NCBI GenBank assembly: GCA_023375785.1
Contig: SZWC01003597.1
Span: forward strand, 7,239-71,238
Length of the DNA stretch: 64,000 nucleotides
Direction of reading: 5' to 3'
DNA from: Penium margaritaceum
Lineage: Eukaryota > Streptophyta > Zygnematophyceae > Desmidiales > Peniaceae
Positions 43,047-53,479 of the stretch are shown in pieces (the first letter of the stretch is position 1; every line of letters begins with the position of its first letter). The notes under the pieces are model-generated. The model made no database searches. It was given only the letters and a program-made list of their open reading frames with translations, and was not told where the DNA came from. Both the position numbers and the translations under genes were made by a program.

Positions 43047-43887
43047 TGTTGGTTTTTGCGCATCTTTCATTGTGCTCTGTTGTGTCCTCCCGGCTTGTTT
43101 ACATCAGCATGCAGATGACTGACGGCAAGACACGACGCTCATGGAGTGTCGTCCGGTGGAGCCGACGCACGCTGAGGTCTTCTTGCCGTTTGCTGGAGCC
43201 TCCTCTCTCCGGCGACGTGCTCAGCTCCATCGACAGGCCTCCTCGGCGGTCGTGCTGCCGGCGGTCACTGTCACTTCAGTTACTGTTTGCATGCGCCCAG
43301 CGCGTCCCATTGCGTGTGCATCGTCATGCTCTACCTAGGGTCCTTGTTACATATTGCATGGCCCTGTTCGGCACCATGGACCATCATAGGCACTGCCTGG
43401 GTTCGGGCAGCCATAACTCCTTGCTACTATTTTTCTAGTTGTTTCTGACCACACGACTGCGTTTGCAGCGTCGGTATTATGGTATGGTCTAGTTTTCAGG
43501 TTAAACGGACGACGCCCGGGTTTTGGGCAGTCGGGCGTCTGGCAGGGCTCACCGAGAAAACCCTGCCTGCCAGAAAATAGGTGTGGCACAATTTTCTGAT
43601 TGGCTGGTTAGCTGAGTAACAACTTTTACATTAGTGGGGGGGCCTAGAACTTGGAGGGGTCTCCCATTGTTTGTCATTCTTCATTCCTAACTAGTTACTT
43701 TCAGTTTTCAGCTGTTTTCTAGCGCCAACTCTGGCGTGCGCGTTTCTGAGTAACAAACCCAGAGCTTCCAGACTTAGATTCTAGAGTAGCAAACTGAGGG
43801 GGCAGCTGACTTAAGCAAAGAGCGTGGAAACCCGCACGCTGCATCAACAACGCTGCTGCCCAAACCTGCTGCCTAGGTTTTCAAGCT
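43047..43887 (+). repeat. cop-A3 5' LTR
   Basis: 841 bp, TGTTGGTTTTTG ... TTTTCAAGCT. The right end is set by the target-site duplication after the 3' LTR and by the primer-binding site that follows at 43888 (TAGTATCTGAGC, two mismatches to TGGTATCAGAGC). The terminal CT instead of CA is unusual. Confidence 0.85.
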
Positions 43888-45590
43888 TAGTATCTGAGCC
43901 AGACCGTAGGAGTAGCAGCAGAAGACAGGCGAACAGGTGCCAGACAACGCCGGCGGACCCCCATACGCGCCAGTGCAGGGGAAATGCTGCTGGATTTTTT
44001 CCGGCAGCATTGACCCGCCTGATGGCGGCGTCAGATTTTTTCCCACGGCCACTGGGTCAGGGGGAAATGCTGCCGAAATTTTTTGGCAGCACTAACCCCC
44101 ACGCGTGACGTGAGGAAGTGAGTGGCAGGCGACGTCTGACATCTGCGGGCGACTACGCAAGCTGCAACATCACCCAGGTGCAGTAACTCGCACCAGCAAG
44201 AGCCGTAGGCAACGGCAGTGAGTAGCCGCAACAGCAGCCAGCAGCAGCTGCGTGCAACAGCAGCAGCAGGCAGAAGCAGCAGCTCGCAGGAGCCAGCAGC
44301 AGCAGCAGCTCGCAGCAGCACCGCGCAACAGCAGCCCGCAGTAGCAGCCCGTAGCGGCAGCAAGTAGCAGCCGCAGCACGCAGCAGCTGCAGCAGCGTGT
44401 AGCAGTAGCAGCAAGTTGCAACAGCAGCCAGTTGCAGTAGTAGTAGCAGCGAGTAGCGGCTGGCAGCTGCCAGCCGCGGCTGCTGCTGCTCGCTGCTCGC
44501 AGCGAGCGAGCAGCAAGCTGCAGCCCGCTGCTGCTAGCGAGCAGTATCTCACTGCTAAAAAAGTGAGCACCAGTCCATTGCTCGCAACAGACAGCGGGCT
44601 ACTGCCCACTGTGACAGAAAAGAAAAAAAAACGAAACAAGAAAATCCGAAACAAAAAAAATCCCCTGCCATTGCAGCTCGCTGCTGCAGCCCGCAGCAGC
44701 AATGAGCAACAGCTACAGCACACAGAAGCTGTAGCAGCGCGCAGCAGCAGCAGCGAGCTGCAGCAGCCATAGCAGCCGTAGCAGCTCGCACCAATAGCAG
44801 CTACAGCTGCAACTACAGCAGTAATAGCAGCAGCAGCAGCAGCAAACAGCAGCAGCAGCAGCAGCAGTAGCAGCAGTAGCAGCAGCAGTAACAGCAATAG
44901 TAGCAACGGCTGCAGCAGCATGTGCAGCAGCAGTAGCACCGGTGGCCCCAAAAACCGTTGCTTCTGACGTCAGCACCCCTCTGCTGATGTCACTACTGAT
45001 GTCACTGTTGACATCATCAACACAAAAAAGAAAAAAAAAGGGGGGAAGAAAGGAAAGGGGGAAGACAAAAGGGGTGGGTAGGATCCCCACCGCCCCAAGC
45101 CACTGCTAACATCAGCAACACAAAGACAAAAAAAAGGGAGAAACACAAGGGACATCAAACCAGGGCTCGTAGTCCAGGCGAGGAGGGGTCCTCCTCTGCT
45201 AGGGGGACCCCTACCCCCCCCTTTCTGCAACGACTACAGTAGGAGCAGTAGCAGCCGCTGCCGCCGCTTTTGCAGCAGCAGCAGTAGCAGCAACAGCAGC
45301 AGTAGCAGCCGCCGCCGCCGCCGTCGCAGCAGCAGCAGCAACAGAAGCAACTGTAGCAGTAGCAGCTGCTGCTGCAGCAGCAGCCCATTGGTGTCGTTGG
45401 CGGCAACCCTGATCCCTTGTTGCTCTTCAACAACAGCTCGCCGTCTTGACATAGCAGCAGGCAACGCTTTAGCCAGTAGCCTCCCAGACTGTCACCAGTG
45501 CGCCTCGCCATTCGTCCCTCTAGGGCATTCCAGCCCAGCTGTGTCTGCTGCCACATACTACCTAGCACAGCAGTAGACTCAGCGCCAGCG
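43888..45590 (+). other. cop-A3 leader: stem-loops, CAG tracts, TGACGTCA-type sites
   Basis: After the primer-binding site come two stem-loops (43984-44010, 44068-44091), CAG/CAA/TAG triplet tracts (44163-44940), four TGACGTCA-type palindromes (44965-45016), A-rich and G-rich runs, a GAGGAGGGGTCCTCCTC hairpin (45180-45197) and another CAG tract (45235-45400). No coding domain. Confidence 0.7.
43984..44091 (+). other. cop-A3 paired leader stem-loops
   Basis: First: ATGCTGCTGGA pairs with TCCGGCAGCAT (one G-T pair) around T5 (43984-44010). Second, 84 bp later: TGCTGCC pairs with GGCAGCA (44068-44091). Both follow GGGGAAA and precede an (A/T)(C/T)TGACCC or CTAACCC segment. Confidence 0.65.
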
Positions 45591-46660
45591 GCAGACAGTG
45601 TCCTCCGTCCTTGGCCCCACTCTGGGCGCCCGCCGTAGGCATAAGGACTTTGAGACAGCGCCGCCGCCGCTTCAGGCCGGCGAGCAGTTCTAGAGCTGGG
45701 AGCTTAGCTTCCGGATCTGGGCGCAAGATGAGGGCCTGTGGGCATACTACACCCTCCCTTACGACTCCACCCAGGCCGACCAGTTGTATGACGCTGGCCG
45801 TACCGTCCGTGCCCTCGTCCCATTTGCCCCTCCAGCTTCCCGCCTAGCCCTAGAGTCTTTCCTCGGCGACTTCACCTCTGGCGACATCCCAGACCCTGCA
45901 GCCACATGGCATGTCCTCACCAGGCCCCACCGCCTGTCCAGCAACGCTGAGATCAGCCGTCTGCTTTGGGAGTTTAACTCCCTACACATGGGGGAGAAGG
46001 AGACAGTCACTGCCTACTGGCAGCGGGCGGAGGATATCCTTCGTCGTCTCGGCAGATCTGCTCCACCTCTGCTATCCACACTCCTCACCATCAAGCGCGG
46101 CGCCACCAGCGCGTACGCGGACGTCTTCGTGCACTACCCCCAGGACGTCCTCTCCACCATGGCGGCCCAGGGCACCCTTATGCCCTGGGCATACGAGCTC
46201 TTCCTCCACATTGAGGGAGCTCGCCAGGAGTCCGAGCTCCATTGCACGGAGGCTCTTGCATCACCAGTCATCGCCTCCCCTGCCGTTGCCTCTGTGGCCA
46301 TCGCCTCTCCCACCGTAGCTACCTCATCGCCTTCAGGGAAGAAGAAGAAAAGCCGGAACAAGAAAAGCACGGGTCCACCACAACAATAGCGGCAGCAGTC
46401 GTCGACCGGGTCCAGCGGTGGTGGCTTGGTCTGCCACAACTGTGGCCAGCCCGGGCACGGGTGGTACACGTGCCCTCTCCCGACGGACAAGGTGCGCATC
46501 ATCGCCACCATGCGTTGCGAGCGGGAGCGCCGTCTCACCTCTGCCGCCGTCGCTACTGCTGGCCCTAACACGCCTACCTCGTCCAGTAGCTCTACCACTC
46601 TGACAGCTCCGCCTGTCCCGCAAACACCCGCGCCACAGCAGTACTACCTGTAGCAGTACT
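45591..46660 (+). pseudogene. cop-A3 gag
   Basis: The frame 45784-46389 encodes LESFLGDFTSGDIPD, HRLSSNAEISRLLWEFNSLH, VTAYWQRAEDILRRLGRS and LMPWAYELFLHIEGARQESE, then a lysine-rich KKKKSRNKKS patch. A classical CCHC knuckle, CHNCGQPGHGWYTC, lies at 46432-46473. The Gag of a copia particle would be expected to do capsid assembly and RNA binding. It is broken in a few places. Confidence 0.88.
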
Positions 46661-47500
46661 TCCCACAGCCGTCGGCGCCTCCGCTTCCTTCACCGGCTCA
46701 GTCCTCCTACTACCCGAGCTCCGGCGCCGTCACTCCGCACTCTGTCTACACTCCCGCACTGTCCTCCTGTGAGCGTCAGCTGGAGCAGTTCATCGCGCTC
46801 CAGCTTGGCCTGCCTCGCCCTTCTCCCCAGGGAAGTGTGAGTTGCGTCACCTCCTGCCCTCCTGCCCAGCCCTGTATGACTGCGATTGAGCTGCGGTCGT
46901 GTCCCATTTCTTTGTCTGCCTCATCGTCTCCCGTGGTCTCCTCCACCCCCACCCTGGACGACATTGCATGGCTTCACGATTGGCAGTCTCGTTTCGCGCC
47001 TCCTTCCACCGCGTCCGCATCCCTCGCTTGCTGCCATGTGACCGTTAGCGACCTGGCGACCCCCGTCCAGGACCCTGCTGACACCAGGGTCATCACCTCC
47101 GGGGCCACGTATCACATGACAGCCTCTCGTGAGGCCTTTAGTATGCTCGGTCCTGTAGGCAATGTCTCCGGTGTCCGCATGGGTTATGGACAGGTGTTGC
47201 CTCTCCGTGGTGTCGGCGTCGTTCGTTTCCGTGGTCCTGCCGGTGACGTCTTTCTGACCGAAGTCCTCTTTGTCCCTGGTCTTGAGGTCAGCCTCCTGTC
47301 TGTGACTCCCCTTGATCGCATGAGCATGAACGTTGCACACTTGCATGGTGTCGGCACTCTGTCATTGCGTCTGTCTGGTTGTGTACTACACGCCACCGCC
47401 CGTGGTAACCTGTGGCATGTTCCTCGCCTCTCCTCTTCTCCTCTCGTCTCCTCCCCGTCGGCCGCCACAGGCCATGTATTTGTCACCAGTACACTTTCTC
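46661..47500 (+). pseudogene. cop-A3 protease region
   Basis: A Ser/Pro-rich linker, then SGATYHMTASREAFSMLG, VLPLRGVGVVRFRGPAGDVF and LTEVLFVPGLEVSLLSVTPL, in a single 222-residue frame (46837-47505). This matches the copia protease and its C-terminal block in cop-B2. Confidence 0.85.
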
Positions 47501-48430
47501 CTTAGCACACCCGCCTCCTGCACCGCCGCCTTTGCCACGTCCACTCCGCCACCGTAGAGAGCATGCTCCGCACCCAGTCGGCCAAGGGCCTTGACCAGGA
47601 GACTTGCCCTCTCCCGTGCCCCACTGAGTGCATTAACTGCGCTCAGAGGAAGATGCACCGATCCACGTAACCCTTGTCTTCCTCCCATGCGTCCGCCCCT
47701 CTCGACCTTGTCCAATCGGACGTCATGGGCCCTCTCCCCACCGAGTCCGTCGGTGAGCATGGCCGCTATGTCCTAACCCTTACGGACGACAGCTCTCCCT
47801 ATTGATGTTTCTTCTGCCTCCGACACAAAAGCGATGTTGCCCGAGTAATTCTGGACTGGCTTGTCCTCACGGAGCGCGAGTGTGGCCGATCTCTTTGCCG
47901 CTTTCGATCCGATCGTGGTGGAGAGTACATGGGTGAGGCCACGACCTTTCTCGCCTCCCGCGGGATCCACCATGAGACGTCTGCGCCCTACACACCCGCC
48001 CAGAACGGCATCTCCGAACGGTGGAACCGTACCATGGCCGACGCCGTCCGCACCATGCGGGTTGAATCCGGTCTCTCCGATGGCTTCTATTTTAAAGCCA
48101 TGGCCTACATGACCTGGGTCTGGAACCGGATTCCCCACGGTCCCCTTCCCCGCCAGTCCACGCCATACCAGCATTGGTGTGGTCGACGCGCTGACCTCCG
48201 CCCGGCTCGCGTCTGGGGTTGCGTGGCCGTTGTGTGGCTGCCTGCCCCACAGCAGGGCGGCAAGCTCGCCCCCCGTGGACGCCCCTGCACCTTCCTTGGT
48301 GTGTCTCGTCAGTCCAAAGCCTGGCGCTTCTCAGACCCATCCCGACACTGCATCGTCCAGTCCCGTGATGCCCTCTTCTCGAGGACCCGTTTCTCCGCAA
48401 CCTCATCCACTCTGACTCGTCAGTGTCCCT
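47501..48430 (+). pseudogene. cop-A3 GAG-pre-integrase and integrase
   Basis: LLHRRLCHVHSATVESML with a downstream C-x2-C (INCAQRKMH) is the zinc domain. The core follows: LDLVQSDVMGPLPTESVG, a FRSDRGGEYM-type block near 47905-47930, then the frame 47929-48453 with APYTPAQNGISERWNRTMAD, YMTWVWNRIPHGPLP and FLGVSRQSKAWRFSDPSRH. The acidic catalytic positions are recognisable in context. It is broken. Confidence 0.88.
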
Positions 48431-48512
48431 CCCTTTGCGTGGGGGAGTGGTGAGTCCGTCCTCCGTCCTGTTGCTTTTGGGTGACACGTCACTCCGTCCC
48501 TCTGAGCCAGCA

Positions 48513-49088
48513 GCCCCTGTCGCATCCTCTGCCCCACCCGGGCCAACAGCCCCCGTCGCGTCCGCTGGCCCCTCCGGGCCGGCAGCCCCAGTCGTGTCCG
48601 CTGGTCCCTCCGGACCAACTGCCCCAGTCACGTCTACCGGCCCCTCTAGGCCTGCAGCTCCAGTCGTGTCCGCTGGTCCCTCCGGACCAGCTGCCCCAGT
48701 CGCGTCCACCGGCCCCTCTGGGCCTGCAGCTCCTGTGGCATCCGCTGGACCCTCCGGACCAGTTGTCCCAGTCGCGTCCGCTGGCCCCTCCAGGCCGGCA
48801 GCCCCAGTCGTGTCCGTTGGTCCCTCCGGATCAGTTGCCCCAGTCGCGTCAAGCGGCCCCTCTGGGCCTATAGCTCATGTCACGTCCGCTGGCCCCTCCG
48901 GACCCGCTGCCCCAATTGCGTCCGCTGGCCCCTCTGGGGCTGTAGCTCCTGTCGCATCCGCTGGCCCCTCCGGACCAGCTGCCCTAGTCGCGTCCGCTGG
49001 CTCCTCACGGCCGGCAGCTCCAGTCGTGTCCGCTAGCCCCTCCGGGCCAGTAGCCCCGTCCGCCTCCGTTGGCCCATCGGACTCAGTG
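48513..49088 (+). repeat. 36-bp tandem repeat (16 units) in the cop-A3 integrase-RT hinge
   Basis: About 16 units of 12 residues with consensus APVASAGPSGPA (36 bp), all in the element frame. The units vary by one to four residues. The opposite strand reads as a collagen-like G-x-x chain, a mirror of the repeat. No equivalent order is seen in cop-A1, cop-B2 or cop-C. Confidence 0.9.
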
Positions 49089-50120
49089 TCATCTCCTGCC
49101 CGACCGCGCTCCACACGCGGCCCAGGCGGCAGCCTCCGACCTCGGCCGACAGTGAGCGCGTAGACCGTCGCACAGCGTCCCCTGGTGCCTCGACCCCCTG
49201 TGGCTCCACGTATCTTCTCCACTCCCACGGTCGTGAGTGGGGACCCTGGCACGAAGGCTCTCGGCCTGACCACTTCGGCCATCATCGCAGACCTTCACCC
49301 GGGCTCTGCATTGGGCTACGCCATGCTTCATCACGAGCATTGGCATTCTGTTGTGGCTACACTTGCTCGCATCCCACCTGGAGCTCGTGATGCACATGCC
49401 CTCTCTGTCAGGTCTAGAGCATGCTCGGAGGACCCTTCCACCCTACGTGAGGCTTGAGCCTCTCCTGAGGCCGCACATTGGGATGCTGCCTGCGCCAAGA
49501 AGCTCGCTGTTATCCGTCAGCACTACGTGTATGACCTCACGACCTCCCTCCAGGTCGGAAGGCCATTGGTGCCAAGTGGGTCTTTCGGTGCAACAAGAAG
49601 TCTGACGGGTCCTTGGACAAGTACAAGGCCTGCCTCACAACAAAGGGGTTTGCTCAGGTCCTTGGGATCGATTACGACCAGATCTTTGTCCCAGTCGGTC
49701 GGTTCTCCACTAGCCGGGCGCTCTTTAGCCTGGTTGCCCAGCATGGGTGGGAGCTGCATCAGATGGACATGAGCAACGCATTCCTCCATGGCTCACTAGA
49801 GGGTGAGGAGCTCTACATGGTGCAGCCCCCAGGCGTCGACGACGGCACTGGGAGAGTTTGGCGGCTGCGGAAGGCCCTCTATGGCCTGAAGCAATCGCCT
49901 CGGTACTGGAACCAGGACATCAGTAGCACGCTTCTCCGTGGCGGCCTCCAGCGCAGCACCGCTGACCCCGCACTATTCGTCAGCCCGCGAGATAGACCTT
50001 GACCGCAGTTCTGGTCTACGTCGTTAATCTCCTCATTTTGTTGCCATCCAGCGTGTCAAAAACCTGTTGTACACCGCCTACCAGATGAAGGATCTCGGGT
50101 CTGCCCGAGTCTTCCTGGGC
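49089..50120 (+). pseudogene. cop-A3 reverse transcriptase
   Basis: After the GDPGTKALGL block: FRCNKKSDGSLDKYKACLTT, IFVPVGRFSTSRALFSLVAQ, WELHQMDMSNAFLHGSLEG, ELYMVQPPGVDDGTGRVW, LRKALYGLKQSPRYWNQD, then YQMKDLGSARVFLGMNL after the catalytic-box region. The copia RT order is clear. It is broken. Confidence 0.9.
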
Positions 50121-50972
50121 ATGAACCTCAAGCATGATCGCTCCCAGGGCATCCTGCACGTCCACCAAGCTGCCTATGTGCAGACCTTGTCCTCTCGCTT
50201 TGCCGAGGACCTATCCGTCGTGCCTACCGCATCTTCACCCATGTCACCTGATGGCCAGGTGAAGCTGAAGAGTCCTGACCCAGCTGTTCTGGGGGAGCCA
50301 GTTGATGTGACCACGTATGTACAGGTCATTGGGTCACTGATGTTCCTGGCAACGACAACGTGTCCAAACATCGCGTTCGCTGTCAAACTCCTGGCCCAAT
50401 TCTCTCAGGAGCCGCGTCACCTCCACTTCGAGGCCACGATCCGAGTGCTGCGCTATGTCGTCTCGACCCCTCAGCGAGGTCTCATGTTCTGCCGTCAGCC
50501 GTCCGTCGTCGCATTGGACTACACCGATAGTGATTGGGCCGGCAGTCCAGACGGTAAGAGTCGCACCGGCTGGATCTTTCTGATCGGCGGCACAACTGTG
50601 TCCTGGCGCAGTGGCAAGCAGGGGTGCATTGCACACAGCACTGCTGAGGCTGAGTACGTTACCCTTGGCTCAGGCGCGTGTGAGAGTGTATGGTTGCGTC
50701 ATCTGTTATCCGAGTTGCGTCAGTCTGTCCCATCCATCACCTTGCACTGTGACAATGAGAGTGCCATGGCCATCGCCGACAATGACGGTGTGCATCACAC
50801 ACGCACAAAGCACATCAATGTTGAGTATCACTATGTGCTTTCATTGTTACATGACGGCACCATCAGAATCGTGTGGGTTGAGACAGCACGGCAGCTGGCT
50901 GACTTCCTGACCAAGGCATTGAAGCGGGACTCGTTCAAGAAAGCTGTGAGTTCAGTCAGCGTGCGTCCGTGA
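50121..50972 (+). pseudogene. cop-A3 RNase H
   Basis: Within the 301-residue frame 50067-50972: VTTYVQVIGSLMFLATTTCP, LDYTDSDWAGSPDGKSRTGW, HSTAEAEYVTLGSGACESVW, HCDNESAMAIADNDGVHHTR and DFLTKALKRDSFKKAV, ending in TGA. The copia RNase H pattern is present over its usual length. Confidence 0.92.
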
Positions 50973-51079
50973 GTTGTCCTCTTTATCTCTGTGTGCGTCT
51001 TTGCGTACCCTGGGGGAGTCAGGATGTTGACCGTGTCTGTGCCCGCCTATGTGCACTACGCCTGTGAGTCATGGGGGAG
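50973..51079 (+). other. cop-A3 3' untranslated end with polypurine tract
   Basis: ATGGGGGAG at 51071-51079 directly precedes the 3' LTR, as in cop-A1 and cop-B2. Confidence 0.85.
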
Positions 51080-51882
51080 TGTTGATTTCTGCGCATCTTT
51101 CATCGTAATCTGTTGTGTCCTCCCGGCTTGTGTACATCGGCGTACAGATGATTGACAGCGAGACTCAACGGTAATGGAGTGTCGTCTGGTGGAGCTGACG
51201 CACGCTGAGGTCTTCTCGCAGTTCGCTGGAGCCTCCTCTCTCTTGCGACGTGCTCAGCTCCATCGGCAGGCCTCCTCGGCGGTCGTGCTGCCGGCGGTCA
51301 CTGTCACCGCAATTGCTGTCTACATGCGCCTAGTGCATCCCATCGCGTCTACATCGTCCTGCTCTGCCTAGGGTCCTTGTTACATATTGCATGGCCCTGC
51401 TCGCCACCATGGACCATCGTAGGCACTGCCTGGGTTCGGGCAGCCATAACTCCTTGCTACTATTCTTCTAGCTGTTTCTGACCGTACGACTGCGTTTGCA
51501 GCGTCTGTTTTATGGTATGGTCCAGTTTTCAGGCAAAACGGACAACGCCCGGGTTTTGGGCTGTCCGGCGTTTGGCAGGGCTCACCGAGAAAACCCTGCC
51601 CGCCAGAAAATAGGCGTGGCACTATTTTCTGATTGGCTGGTTAGCTGAGTAACAACTTTTACACTAGTTGGGGGGGCCTAGAACTTGGAGGGGTCTCCCA
51701 TTGTTTCTCATTCTTCATTCCTAACTAGTTACTTTCACGTTTCAGCTGCTTTCTGGCGCTAACTCTGGCGCGCGCATTTCTGAGTAACAATCCTAGAGCT
51801 TCCAGACTTAGATTCTAGAGCAGCAGATTGAGGGGGCAGCTGACTTAAGCAACGAGCGTGGAAGCCCGCACGCTGCATCAAC
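51080..51882 (+). repeat. cop-A3 3' LTR, left part
   Basis: TGTTGATTTCTGCGCATC ... GCTGCATCAAC. The LTR is interrupted here by cop-B2 and resumes at 59681; together 842 bp, one more than the 5' LTR. Confidence 0.92.
51878..51882. repeat. cop-B2 target-site duplication, left
   Basis: TCAAC, repeated exactly at 59676-59680. The uninterrupted site (GCATCAACAACGC) is seen in the cop-A3 5' LTR near 43850. Confidence 0.95.
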
Positions 51883-52527
51883 TGTTGTGAATTGTGACGT
51901 ACCTGTCGACCTGTAGAGTTTATTGTGACCACTCGGCCGTGTCCATACTCGTGCAGATCCATGATGCGGACCCAGGCGGTACCGGTGCATCCTCCGGTGG
52001 CGGACTACCGGCTTGGAGCTGACCGACGGCCGTTCTAGAGTTTTGGACTCTACCCGAAACCTCCTGCAGTTTTTCTGCAGCACACGGGACTTTATCGGTG
52101 GACTGGCCATGGGCCCGATTTGCATGTTTTTGCATTGTGTGTCCACCATTTGATATCGGATGCATGCATGTGACCAGTCGTAGCATCCGGCTTGTGTTTC
52201 TGTACGTCTAGGTTTAGACGGCGTAGCATTCTGACATGTGTGCGCAGAGTTACGGCCAAAACAGTGGTTTTGGGCCGGTTTTAGGACAGATCTTGCACTG
52301 CCGCGTGCGACACCCGCCGTGCGCCGCGGCAGGTATTAATGTCTTGGACTTGTCATTTGTTATCTCTCATTGCAAATGCTATTGAAGCATTCTGACACTT
52401 TGCCTTTGTGTCGCCTAGCCAAACCCTTGCCGTTGCGTGCACGACTTGTGACTGTCATCAACGTCTGACCAGGCACAAACGCCTAGTCAGCGGCGATGTC
52501 GCTAGGACGCTTCTACGCATCTTCTCA
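51883..52527 (+). repeat. cop-B2 5' LTR
   Basis: TGTTGTGAATTGTGACG ... GCATCTTCTCA. It is immediately followed by TGGTATCAGAATAG (52528-52541), the tRNA-Met-type primer-binding site. CTGCAGTTTTTCTGCAG near 52060-52080 is a short inverted repeat within the LTR. Confidence 0.95.
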
Positions 52528-53479
52528 TGGTATCAGAATAGCGAGACCTCTCTCGCTGAGCTACGCCGCAGAGACGCAACAGCAGCAGCAACAGTGAGAG
52601 TCACCGCCGCCGCCGTATCCTGGGACTCGTTGCAGCCGTTTTCAGCAGCGACATCACCACGCAGTCCCGTCTACCTTACCCGGTGAGCTGTGGCAATCAC
52701 CAGCTCCAACAGCCAAGCCAAGCAGCAGAAGTAGCACCGGGTGGCAGCAGCACTTGTTTCTGGCTGGGCATTCTGACCAAAAACAAAAGGGAAGCAGCTT
52801 GCAGCAGCAACTCGCTCGCAGCAACAGCTCGCAACGCGAATCGGCGGCTACGAGCAGCAGCAGCTCGCAGCGGAAGTAGCAGCGAGCAGCGGCAGAGGCA
52901 GCGAGCAGCACCAGTAGCAGCAGCAGCCGCGAGCAGCAGCAGTAGCCGCGGGCAGCAGCAGCAACGCGGCGACAGTAGCAGCAGCATTACGCACAATGTA
53001 GCGCCAGCAGTAACAGCAGCAGCAGTAGCATTGCAGCAACAGCAGCAGCGGCCGCAGCGGTAGCAGTGTTGCGCAGCAGCAGCCACGACTGCTGTGCTGC
53101 GTAGTACTGCTGCGCAGATCTGCACAGCGAAGCTGCGCAGATGCGCAGACTTTGCGCAGCTACGTAGATTCTGTGCAGCTGCGCAGCCACGCAAGGGGAT
53201 GACGAGGTTCCCCCCCCCCCTTTTGGTCACAGAGCGAGTGCACGCTCACACATAATTGCGAAAGAAAAGAAAAAAAAGGGTCGAGCTGACGTCAGCATTT
53301 CTGCTTGCTGACGTCATCAGTTCGTGCTGATGTCAGCAGCCACCTGCTGTTGTCAGCACCAGACTTAGCCATTTTTTTGCCGGACAGTCAAGAATTGCCA
53401 GCGTCTCAACTCCTCGAGAAACGCTGATGCTTTCAAAATCCGACAAACCTGATCTGTCCACCCATACTGATAGGCGACA
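52528..53479 (+). other. cop-B2 leader: primer site, CAG tract, TGCGCAG repeats, TGACGTCA sites
   Basis: Primer-binding site, then CAG-rich tracts (52570-52640, 52790-53080), about eight spaced TGCGCAG/TGCACAG motifs (53090-53195), a run of C (53211-53222), and TGACGTCA-type palindromes at 53287, 53309 and 53328. No coding domain. Confidence 0.7.
53287..53335 (+). promoter_or_regulatory. Phased TGACGTCA palindromes before cop-B2 gag
   Basis: TGACGTCA at 53287 and 53309 and TGATGTCA at 53328, 19-22 bp apart, each followed by GCA or TCA. TGACGTCA is the binding palindrome of CREB/ATF-type and plant bZIP proteins. The role here is unproven; an RNA-level role is also possible. Confidence 0.45.

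Larger units (their letters stand above)
43047..51882 (+). mobile_element. cop-A3, full-length Ty1/copia element (main part)
   Basis: 5' LTR 43047-43887, internal region 43888-51079, 3' LTR 51080-51882 plus 59681-59719. All copia domains are present in order. The internal region is about 7.2 kb, long for copia because of the 1.7-kb leader and the repeat-rich hinge. LTR divergence is about 7% by eye. It is broken at about ten places. Confidence 0.93.

Noticed and set aside
48092-48709. Collagen-like G-x-x frame on the - strand
   Set aside because: It is the reverse reading of the 36-bp in-frame repeat of the cop-A3 hinge; the + strand reading is continuous with the copia polyprotein.
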